Below, piece after piece: positions 1 to 7,300 of a stretch of 8,994 bases of DNA; positions within the stretch are counted from its first letter, which is position 1; every line of letters begins with the position of its first letter. The stretch is from the NCBI GenBank assembly GCA_937906795.1, contig CALCUQ010000280.1:1-8994 (forward strand), in the 5' to 3' direction. Position numbers and translations under genes: made by a program. Below the pieces are notes generated by a model. It had not been told where the DNA came from. It saw only the letters and a program-made list of their open reading frames with translations, and made no database searches. This DNA is from an uncultured Bacteroidales bacterium. Lineage in GTDB: Bacteria > Bacteroidota > Bacteroidia > Bacteroidales > UBA932.

Positions 1-1
1 T

Positions 2-1075
2 ATTCCTTTTCATTTTGTTGACTTGAGCGATATTTACAGAGAAAGGGTTGTTGATTATATGTTCAATGAGTATCAGAAAGGGAGAACTCCTAATCCTGAT
101 GTCTTGTGTAACAGGGAGATTAAGTTTGATGCATTTCTTAAGTGTGCTCTTGAACTTAATGTAGATTATGTTGCTACTGGCCACTATTGTAAGAAAGATG
201 AGTTTGTAAATGAGAAAGGGGAGAAGATATACCGTATCCTTGCCGGAGATGATAAAAATAAAGACCAAAGTTATTTTTTGTGTCAGCTTTCCCAACAGCA
301 GCTTGCAAAGGCGTTGTTCCCTATAGGTGAGATTGATAAACCTAAGGTAAGACAATTGGCTAAAGAAGCTGGATTGCCTAGTGCAGAGAAAAAGGATTCT
401 CAAGGTATATGTTTTGTTGGAAAGGTTGATTTGCCTGTCTTTTTGCAGCAAAAACTTAAATCTAAAGAAGGTAAGGTTGTTGAGATTTTTGCTACAGAGC
501 AAGAAAGAGAACCATATACAAAAGTTGCCCTTAAGGCTGGTGAAACAGTTGCAGATAAAGTGAAAGTTGCAGATGATATGATTGATGTCAGGAAAGATTA
601 TACATTTGATGAACTTGAACAGTTGGCGCAACCAAAATTGTATACTCCACAAGATGGTAAAGTTATAGGGAAACATATAGGTGCTCAATATTATACCATT
701 GGTCAAAGGAAAGGTTTGAACATTGGGGGACATAAAGAGAGCATATTTATAATTTCCATTGATATTGAAAACAATATAATATATGTAGGAGAGGGGCATA
801 GTCATCCGGGTCTGTACAGAAAGGCTTTAAAAATCAATGAGGATGAGATTCACTGGATAAGACCTGACCTTGCTCTTGAGGTTGGAGACAAACGTGATTA
901 TATGGTTAGAATAAGGTATCGTCAACCATTACAAAAAGCTACTTTATATAAGGCAGAAAGTGGGTTGTATATAGTTTTTGATTCTCCACAAAGGGGGGTT
1001 ACTGCAGGACAATTTGCAGCATGGTATTCTCCAGAGGATGAGGAAATGATTGGTAGTGGTGTTATAAGTAAATAA
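2..1075 (+). CDS. mnmA: tRNA-specific 2-thiouridylase MnmA, 5'-truncated by window edge
   Basis: MnmA uses ATP and persulfide sulfur to make 2-thiouridine at wobble position 34 of tRNA-Lys, tRNA-Glu and tRNA-Gln in the cytoplasm. The frame is open from base 2 with no start, so the N-terminal PP-loop (SGGVDS-type) lies outside the window; the TTG at 23 is internal, since the residues before it (IPFHFVDL) fit the family. Visible signatures are GRTPNPDVLCNREIKF with the first catalytic cysteine at bases 107-109, ATGHY, the KDQSYFL segment, DSQGICFVG with the second catalytic cysteine at 410-412, YYTIGQRKGLNIGG near 690-730, and the C-terminal GQFAAWY beta-barrel end. About 55 extra residues (488-652) sit just before the GKVIGKH...YYTIGQRKG strand; I recall a similar insert in other Bacteroidota MnmA proteins. 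The stop is TAA, 6 bases before folB, suggesting cotranscription. Identification is firm. Confidence 0.96.
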   Translation: MPFHFVDLSDIYRERVVDYMFNEYQKGRTPNPDVLCNREIKFDAFLKCALELNVDYVATGHYCKKDEFVNEKGEKIYRILAGDDKNKDQSYFLCQLSQQQLAKALFPIGEIDKPKVRQLAKEAGLPSAEKKDSQGICFVGKVDLPVFLQQKLKSKEGKVVEIFATEQEREPYTKVALKAGETVADKVKVADDMIDVRKDYTFDELEQLAQPKLYTPQDGKVIGKHIGAQYYTIGQRKGLNIGGHKESIFIISIDIENNIIYVGEGHSHPGLYRKALKINEDEIHWIRPDLALEVGDKRDYMVRIRYRQPLQKATLYKAESGLYIVFDSPQRGVTAGQFAAWYSPEDEEMIGSGVISK

Positions 1076-1081
1076 AACATT

Positions 1082-1432
1082 ATGAATAGAATAGAACTTG
1101 TAGATATTCATTTGTATGCATATCATGGATGTTTTGAGGAAGAACAGATTATAGGAAATAATTTTATTGTAAACTTTTGGGCAGAATATGACATGCTTAA
1201 GGCTGCAAAGAGTGATAATCTTGTGGATGCACTCAATTATCAGGAGGTTTATAATATTATAAAACAACAGATGGACATAAAGTCTCATCTGCTTGAAAAT
1301 GTTGCTTACAGAATTTTAAGTTCAGTAAAAGAGAAATTTCCGTATGTAGAGAGTATGCAAGTGAGTATAGACAAGTTGAATCCACCATTGGGAGGACAAG
1401 TTAAAGCCTCAAGGGTAACAATGAGTATGTAG
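1082..1432 (+). CDS. folB: Dihydroneopterin aldolase FolB
   Basis: This enzyme converts 7,8-dihydroneopterin to 6-hydroxymethyl-7,8-dihydropterin and glycolaldehyde in folate synthesis, normally as a cytoplasmic homo-octamer. The 116-residue product has the usual length of the family. Near the N-terminus YAYHGCFEEEQIIG matches the pterin-binding start of the fold, with E21 aligning to the catalytic/anchoring glutamate. DNLVDALNYQEVY supplies the conserved Tyr (Y53), LLENVAYRI the substrate-binding Glu (E72), and IDKLNPPLGG the catalytic lysine (K98). No key residue is missing. The ATG lies 6 bases after the mnmA stop in an A/T-rich stretch without a Shine-Dalgarno, and the stop TAG is 3 bases before mtaB, so it is the middle gene of a likely operon. 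Its place between two tRNA-modifying genes is probably just operon packing. Confidence 0.95.
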   Translation: MNRIELVDIHLYAYHGCFEEEQIIGNNFIVNFWAEYDMLKAAKSDNLVDALNYQEVYNIIKQQMDIKSHLLENVAYRILSSVKEKFPYVESMQVSIDKLNPPLGGQVKASRVTMSM

Positions 1433-1435
1433 ATT

Positions 1436-2704
1436 ATGAATACTGGTATAAATAAAAAGGTAGCTTTTGTTACACTTGGATGTAAACTTAATTTTTCTGA
1501 AACTTCTACAATAGCAAGTAAATTTATTGCAAGCGGATATGAGAGGGTTGCTCAGAATAAGTATGCAGATGTTTATGTTATAAACACATGTTCTGTTACC
1601 GAGCACGCAGACAGTAAATGCAGACAAGCCATAAGAAAGCTTCATAAGATTAATCCAGATGCTATCATTGCGGTTACAGGTTGTTATGCACAACTCAAAC
1701 CCCAGGAGATTATGGCCATTGAAGGTGTTGATATAGTTATAGGTGCAGACCGCAAAGGTGATGTATTCCAGCTTGTAAATGAAATTGACGGCAAACTTAC
1801 AAATGCAAGATCTTATTCTTGTGCAATTAGTGAGGTACAGTCAATTTTTCCTGCTTACTCTCAAGGTGAGAGAACCCGATCATTTTTAAAGATACAGGAT
1901 GGCTGTAACTATAATTGTTCTTATTGTACAATTCCGTTGGCGAGAGGTAAAAGCAGGAATTTGAGTATTGACACAATTATTGGACAGGCAAAGGAAATTG
2001 CAGCTAAAGGATTTAAAGAAGTTGTTCTCACTGGTGTAAACACTGGTGATTTTGGTCGTACTACCGGTGAAGATTTTCTTGATCTGCTAAAAGCTCTTAA
2101 TGAAGTTGATGGTATTGAACGTTATAGAATTTCTTCTATAGAGCCAAATTTATTGAGAGAAGACATTATAAGATGGATAGCAGCTGGATCAAAATTCCAG
2201 AAACATTTTCATATCCCGCTGCAAGCTGGGTCTGATGCGGTTCTGGCTGCTATGAGACGCAGATATAATACCACAATGTTTGCCCAGAAGATTGCTATGA
2301 TAAGGGAAATTATGGGAGATGTATTTTTTGGTATTGATGTGATAGTTGGATTTCCAACTGAAACAGATGAAGAATTTGAAAAGAGCTATAATTTTCTGAA
2401 AGATATTGTAAAACCTGCCTTTATTCATGTTTTTCCTTATTCAAGACGTGCAAATACCCCGGCTGCAATAATGAAACCACAAGTTCAGGAGAGTGTAAAA
2501 AGCCACAGGGTAGAAAGATTGCAGGCTTTGTGCAACCAATTACATGATGACTATGTTGCCAGATTTATTGGTACACAACAGGATGTCCTTTTTGAATCAA
2601 CACAAAAAGGGGGGAAAATGTATGGTTATACAGGCAACTATATAAGAGTTGAGAGACCTTACGATAAAACCAAGATTGGAAAAATCTGTAAGGAAATCAT
2701 TTAG
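1436..2704 (+). CDS. mtaB: tRNA (N6-threonylcarbamoyladenosine(37)-C2)-methylthiotransferase MtaB
   Basis: MtaB is a radical-SAM enzyme with two 4Fe-4S clusters that adds a methylthio group to C2 of t6A37, giving ms2t6A. The 422 residues show the full three-domain layout. The N-terminal UPF0004 domain has cluster-binding cysteines C16 (TLGCKLN), C52 (NTCSVT) and C83 (TGCYAQ). The radical-SAM domain has CNYNCSYC, with C157, C161 and C164 in the CxxxCxxC pattern. A C-terminal TRAM RNA-binding domain covers roughly residues 365-422. TLGCKLNFSET rather than a TYGCQMN-type motif places it with MtaB, not MiaB (i6A) or RimO (ribosomal protein S12). The ATG at 1436 gives the expected N-terminus right before the first cysteine. 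No Shine-Dalgarno is seen. It is the last gene of the mnmA-folB-mtaB run and converges on the RsmI-like gene with a 10-base gap. Confidence 0.93.
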   Translation: MNTGINKKVAFVTLGCKLNFSETSTIASKFIASGYERVAQNKYADVYVINTCSVTEHADSKCRQAIRKLHKINPDAIIAVTGCYAQLKPQEIMAIEGVDIVIGADRKGDVFQLVNEIDGKLTNARSYSCAISEVQSIFPAYSQGERTRSFLKIQDGCNYNCSYCTIPLARGKSRNLSIDTIIGQAKEIAAKGFKEVVLTGVNTGDFGRTTGEDFLDLLKALNEVDGIERYRISSIEPNLLREDIIRWIAAGSKFQKHFHIPLQAGSDAVLAAMRRRYNTTMFAQKIAMIREIMGDVFFGIDVIVGFPTETDEEFEKSYNFLKDIVKPAFIHVFPYSRRANTPAAIMKPQVQESVKSHRVERLQALCNQLHDDYVARFIGTQQDVLFESTQKGGKMYGYTGNYIRVERPYDKTKIGKICKEII

Positions 2705-2711
2705 ATTACCT
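2691..2711. terminator. Weak candidate hairpin at the mtaB / RsmI-like convergent end
   Basis: AGGAAATC (2691-2698) and GATTACCT (2704-2711) can pair as an 8-bp stem with one A-A mismatch and the 5-base loop ATTTA, spanning the mtaB stop. It lies exactly where two converging transcripts meet and could act on either. There is no U-tract right after it on the plus strand; on the minus strand ATTTTT follows after about 7 bases. The structure is short and AT-rich, so this is only a possibility. Confidence 0.22.
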
Positions 2712-2714
2712 GCC

Positions 2715-3422
2715 TTATCCCAGTAGAACAAAAACACAAGGCCTTTTCCCAATATCAATAGGAGATTTTTTCCATGCCCCAACACTCTTTGTAATTATAG
2801 TTTGGGTTGGCAGAGTTATATCTGCGGCAATGCAGATTTTTGTATTTGGGGCACATACAGATAACATATCTTTAAAAAGCTGGTTGTTTCTGTATGGCGT
2901 TTCTATTATTATCTGGCTTTGTTTTAGTTGGGCTGAAACCTTTTCAATTAATTTGATTTTGGCTTTTCTCTCTTCTGGTTTTACAGGCAAGTATCCTGTA
3001 AATGCAAAACATTGTCCATTAAGGCCACTTGCCATAAGAGCCATCATTAGAGATGATGGGCCAACAAATGGAATTACTTCTATACCATTTGAGTGTGCTA
3101 ATGATACTAATTGGGCTCCTGGATCTGCAACAGCCGGTAATCCGGCTTCTGATATCAGACCAACATCATTCCCTTTCTTTAGTATGGTTATATAGCTTTC
3201 TATCTGTGCAGTTTGTGTATGTTCATTAAGCTCATAAAATTCAAGAGTGTCTATTTTCCCTTTAAGACCTGACTTTGAAAGGTATCTGCGGGCTGTCTTA
3301 ATCTCTTCAACTACAAAATGAGTCAATGTGCACATTAACTCCAATACAGGTTGTGGTATTACCTCGTTTGGATTATTGTCTCCCAGTGGAGATGGTATCA
3401 AGTATAATTTTCCATTGTTCAT
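2715..3422 (-). CDS. SAM-dependent methyltransferase, RsmI-like (tetrapyrrole methylase superfamily)
   Basis: The product belongs to the fold that includes RsmI, which 2'-O-methylates C1402 of 16S rRNA. It follows the RsmI order: LYLIPSPLGD (residues 6-15; RsmI has LYVVATPIGN), VEEIKTARRYL (38-48; RsmI AEDTR.TR.LL), FYELNEHT (62-69), GLISEAGLPAVADPG (88-102; RsmI SDAGTP.ISDPG), VIPFVGPSS (116-124), and ETPYRN near residue 180. Each motif is altered, so this may be the divergent Bacteroidota paralogue rather than RsmI itself, and the exact target is uncertain; I therefore give no symbol. I choose the ATG at 3422 (235 residues) over the upstream in-frame TTG at 3431 because MNNGKLYLIPSPLG matches the family start and the TTG falls inside the inverted repeat. 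It is transcribed divergently from the metallo-hydrolase gene and has no same-strand partner within the window. Confidence 0.85.
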   Translation of the reverse strand: MNNGKLYLIPSPLGDNNPNEVIPQPVLELMCTLTHFVVEEIKTARRYLSKSGLKGKIDTLEFYELNEHTQTAQIESYITILKKGNDVGLISEAGLPAVADPGAQLVSLAHSNGIEVIPFVGPSSLMMALMASGLNGQCFAFTGYLPVKPEERKAKIKLIEKVSAQLKQSQIIIETPYRNNQLFKDMLSVCAPNTKICIAADITLPTQTIITKSVGAWKKSPIDIGKRPCVFVLLG

Positions 3423-3426
3423 ATGA

Positions 3427-3458
3427 CACAAAGGTAGATAAAAATTTTTACCTTTGTG
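3427..3458. promoter_or_regulatory. Perfect inverted repeat with two outward -7 elements between divergent genes
   Basis: Arms CACAAAGGTA (3427-3436) and TACCTTTGTG (3449-3458) are perfect 10-bp inverted repeats around a 12-base AT-rich spacer. On the plus strand the right arm contains TACCTTTG, matching the Bacteroidota -7 consensus TAnnTTTG, and ends 4 bases before the metallo-hydrolase ATG at 3461. On the minus strand the left arm contains the same TACCTTTG, ending 6 bases before the RsmI-like ATG at 3422. No convincing -33 TTTG is seen at the usual spacing on either side. A back-to-back promoter pair, an operator for a dimeric regulator, or both, would fit. Confidence 0.5.
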
Positions 3459-3460
3459 CT

Positions 3461-4330
3461 ATGGGAAAAATTACTTTTTTAGGCACAGGTACCTCTCAGG
3501 GTGTTCCAATGATTGGATGTGATTGCAATGTCTGCAAGTCTTCTGATCCTAAGGACAACAGGCTCAGAACATCAGCATTTGTAGAGTATGATGGCTTTAA
3601 AATTCTGATTGATTGTGGCCCTGATTTCCGTGAGCAAATGTTACGTTTAAACGATTTCAAACCTATAGATGCCGTATTGGTTACTCATGAACATTACGAC
3701 CATGTAGGTGGTTTGGACGATCTTCGTCCGTATTGCCGTTTTAAGGCTGTAATTCTTACACATCAGCATAAGGATCACACAGGTGGCTTGGATGACATAA
3801 GGGCGTTCAATTATTTCAGAAAATCTGCATTCCCAATATATTGTGAGTCTTATGTGCAGGATTCTCTTAAAATGGAGTACTCTTATGCTTTTAGTGATTA
3901 CAAGTACCCTGGTGTCCCACAATATGATTTGAGGACAATTACACAGCAACCATTTACAATATCAAAAACTTTTGAAGATGGTTCTGTTAAGAGCATTGAA
4001 ATTATACCAATAAGGGTATACCACTATAAGTTGCCTATACTTGGTTTCAGATTTGGTAATATGGCATATATAACAGATGGCCGTACCATTGAACAATCAG
4101 AAATAGAAAAATTGAAGGGAGTAGATCTTTTTGTAATAAATACTGTAAGGATACAGGAACATATTTCCCATTTTTCTCTGCAACAGGCACTTGATGTAAT
4201 TAAAATGGTTGGTGCACCAAGAAACTATCTTACACATTTGTCACATCAGATAGGAACACACAAACAATTGGAGCAGATGCTGCCCAATAATGTCAGAGCT
4301 GCATATGATGGATTAAAACTACAGTTTTAG
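3461..4330 (+). CDS. MBL-fold metallo-hydrolase, PhnP-like, with duplicated HxHxDH module
   Basis: This is a cytoplasmic metallo-beta-lactamase-fold phosphodiesterase-like protein, related in motifs to PhnP (cyclic phosphodiester hydrolase); the physiological substrate is unknown. From the ATG at 3461 it has 289 residues. Visible are GTGTSQGVP (8-16), a structural-zinc-type GCDCNVC (C20, C22, C25), LIDCGPDFREQML (49-61), the metal-binding THEHYDH (75-81), a later AYITDGRT with the metal-ligand Asp, HISHF, THLSHQIG and C-terminal YDGLKL. The oddity is a second THQHKDH (100-106) directly after the first, as part of a 25+25 residue tandem repeat (70-94 and 95-119). Relatives I recall have one copy and are about 250-265 residues long. 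The upstream in-frame start at 3326 is rejected because it would be antisense to the RsmI-like gene and has no family match. The stop overlaps that of tamB. Confidence 0.9.
   Translation: MGKITFLGTGTSQGVPMIGCDCNVCKSSDPKDNRLRTSAFVEYDGFKILIDCGPDFREQMLRLNDFKPIDAVLVTHEHYDHVGGLDDLRPYCRFKAVILTHQHKDHTGGLDDIRAFNYFRKSAFPIYCESYVQDSLKMEYSYAFSDYKYPGVPQYDLRTITQQPFTISKTFEDGSVKSIEIIPIRVYHYKLPILGFRFGNMAYITDGRTIEQSEIEKLKGVDLFVINTVRIQEHISHFSLQQALDVIKMVGAPRNYLTHLSHQIGTHKQLEQMLPNNVRAAYDGLKLQF
3668..3817 (+). repeat. Diverged 75-bp tandem repeat encoding two HxHxDH metal-binding modules
   Basis: Unit 1 (3668-3742) encodes residues D70-F94 and unit 2 (3743-3817) K95-F119. Aligned without gaps, 14 of 25 residues are identical, including THxHxDH and GGLDDxR. 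By hand count about 44 of 75 bases match, with many synonymous changes, so this is not a fresh slippage duplication. The reading frame is kept throughout. Confidence 0.85.
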
Positions 4331-4344
4331 TCCATCTTTTTTTT
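4314..4344 (+). terminator. Weak candidate terminator after the metallo-hydrolase gene
   Basis: TAAAAC (4314-4319) and GTTTTA (4324-4329) form a 6-bp stem with the 4-base loop TACA, ending in the stop codon. A run of eight T follows at 4337-4344, seven bases past the stem. The stem is AT-rich and the spacing is longer than in a classic intrinsic terminator. The T-run is also explained as the antisense of the lysine codons ending tamB. Support is weak. Confidence 0.2.
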
Positions 4345-7300
4345 ATTCTCCTTTTTTAATTGTTTTTCAAGCTTTTTCTCTTTCTTTTCTCTCTCTTTTT
4401 CCTGTTTCAGATATGCTTTTTCTGCTTGTGATTTTTTTCTGAATATATCTTTGAATGAATTGAATTCTTTCTGGTACATAATACCCACACCGTTTCTCTG
4501 TCCGCTTCCGTTATCTGAATATGATGAGTACTGGTCTTCTGCGTGTGAGAAAATATTCATCCTTATCTTTCCCTCATTATCAAGTTTTACCTCTACATCT
4601 ATATTTCCAATAACATCTCTTTTGCTCGATGCCGAATAAGGATCATTGCCTATGTTTCCATTTATAAGCACCCTGTTATTGAACAATTGTGTTGAAACAG
4701 CTACATCAAATACATCGTCACCTCCGGTTGAATGCTGATAATTCAATCCAAGGTCTAATGGAATTCCAAGCTGCTGCAATATATTGCTTATCTGGTTGCT
4801 CAATATCTCAGATGCATTTGAATAAAGAATAGATGAGTTGTTTGCTATACCAGATTGTTCGTCGGGAATAAATCCTCCCGACACAATAAGAGCCATAAAC
4901 TGTTTCTGAACTTTACCCTCTGTATTCAATGCACTTTCAACTCTCATTTTTGTAGTTGGGTCCAAATCTGGAATATCTATGTTAAAGTCAAGCTCAGGAT
5001 TCATCATTTTCCCCGACATAAGTATCTCACAATTGACATTTCTTCTTGTTGATACACTGCTTGTATCTGCAATTAGAGTGTTAATTGAAGTTTTTGTCTT
5101 GTATATTGCCTTAAGATCAAGATTTGTATCCTCTATTCCCCCATTAAAGATTATAGTACCCCCTTTATCCAGAACAAAGTCTTTGGTGGCAATACCTCCA
5201 AAAACAAATCTGTAGCTTCCCTGGTCTACTATATAATTTCCATATACCTTAAACAAATCTTTGGTAGGATTGACAGCTATATTTATCAAGCCATTTCCTT
5301 TTGCTTTTATTACATCACCCAACTCCTTGTTTACCTCAATGTTCATTAATGCATCCGGTGTTACATTTGCATTCATATTTACATTAAGTTCTGTTGGAAT
5401 AATCTTTTTTGCTTTTCTTATAAGCAATGAATCATATGGGTCAAACTCTTCCTTTTTGTGCTCAACAAATGTAAGGATATGTGTTTTGGTTGCATTTTCG
5501 CTGCTAGACAATGGAATATGTATAGATGTATTTTTTTCTGTCATTACATCTATATCAAGATTGATTTTCTTTATAGGGCCGGTAATTTTAAGTTTACCGG
5601 TACCAAAAGCACTACCATAGAATATTTCATTGTCTTTCATTGTGGTTCTCAGACATTCAAGATCTTTGAAATCTATGTCTACATCAAAGAAAATATCTCT
5701 GAAATAATTATACCCCATTTTACCTGTAACTTTTCCTTTGTACCCTTTAGAGTCTGTTATGGTAAGATTTTTTGAGAATATACCTTTCTCATTTACAGAT
5801 ACAGGTCCATTTAGAGTATATGGTACTTGGGTAAAGTTTACAGTAAATTTGAAGTCTTTAAATTCGCAATTATCCCCTTCGAGTTTCAGTTTGTCAAATG
5901 TTCCGTGTAATTTTAATTTTCCCGACAAACTACCGCTTGATTTTGAAATCAGTGAGGATAGGAAAGGCTCAAAGTATGCAACAGAAAGATTGTCCAGAGA
6001 AGCAGATAAGTTTATGTATCCATCCTTTGGAGTGTAATATCCTTGTGTTGTAAATACTGTTTTGGTATCTATTTTTGAGTTTACGAGCAGATTGAACTGT
6101 TTTTTGTTATTGTTCCAGATGCTCATAATCTTCATTTTTCCGGCATTATTGTTATAAACTTCAACAGAGTCTCCGGTTATGTCCATAAAGACTTTTGGCT
6201 CAAACTTAAGATCTGCCAACTTTGCATTTCCAGAGAAATACCCTTTAAAGTTGAAAGGTTTGTTAAGGAATGCATTTAATATATCAATATTGAAATTGCT
6301 TAGTTTTATACCCAATGAATCATTCCCGTTTTTTGCAATATCACCTCCAATTTCCAACGATTGTAAATTATTCACAATTTTAAAATCAGAAATTCTTACA
6401 AGTGTATCGCAATACTGGATATTGGCATTATTCAGATTCCATGTCTCTCCTTTAATATTAAAGTGTGAACCATCTTCTATATTGAGATTTATACTTTTTT
6501 GAGGTATGAAATCTGCTGATATGTTTAATGTTGCATTATTTTCTGTAAGGCTGTCATTTTTAAACCTGAATCCTGCTTTTAGTTTGTTGTGTTTAAGGTT
6601 AACGTTTATTTTACTGCTGTCCATAACAATACCAAAGAGGTTAATGCTTTCTGCATTCACTCTGGCTGTTGTAGCTGAATCAGATTTTATGTCAATATCA
6701 AAATTCCTAAAATAGTTCTTGTTGTAAGCCATTCTTTTAGATGATAAAGAGGCTTTCATCGCATTTTTATTGTCAATTTTGATTTTTAACTTACTGTCTT
6801 GGTGAATGTAAAGACCAGGAACAAGCAATTCACATATATCCATTGTGTTATATGTGATAATATCAAGGTTATATTCCCCTTTGGAGTAATTTCTTATACC
6901 ATTGTCGGGAATAAAATTGTTTGCTTTTGAATCAAGTGCTATCTCTTTTGCTCTATTTATAAAGTCAATGATGGTTGCGCTTCCCTTATAATCAAGTTTT
7001 ATAAAAGGAGCTTCCACACGAGTGGTGAATGTACTGTCTGCTATATTTTCTGAACCTGTAATCTTAATTTTGTCAAAATAATAACTGTTTACAGAATTAT
7101 TAATCTTAATGTCATTTAAATTGATATATCCTACAATGTTATTGTTTGAGGTTTTTATAAAATTGGAGTTGAGATTCAAACTCAGTTGGGATTTTTTATA
7201 TCTCTTGTCTATGTTAAGAGCCTTAAGATTTATATATGGAGCTTCCAAATAAAACTTGTATTTGTTTGACAGGCTTTTATTGAATGAGAATAACCCCTGG

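Noticed and set aside
23..1075. TTG at 23 as the start of mnmA
   Set aside because: The frame is open to the window edge and the residues before it (IPFHFVDL) match the interior of MnmA; the PP-loop domain must lie upstream.
944..1693. Minus-strand open frames opposite mnmA, folB and mtaB
   Set aside because: They are low-complexity I/N/C-rich translations antisense to well-identified genes.
3423..3431. TTG start for the RsmI-like gene at 3431
   Set aside because: It adds only three residues and lies in the inverted repeat; the ATG at 3422 gives the usual family start.
3326..3460. Longer start for the metallo-hydrolase
   Set aside because: The extra 45 residues are antisense to the RsmI-like gene and match nothing in the family; MGKITFLGTGTS is the expected N-terminus.
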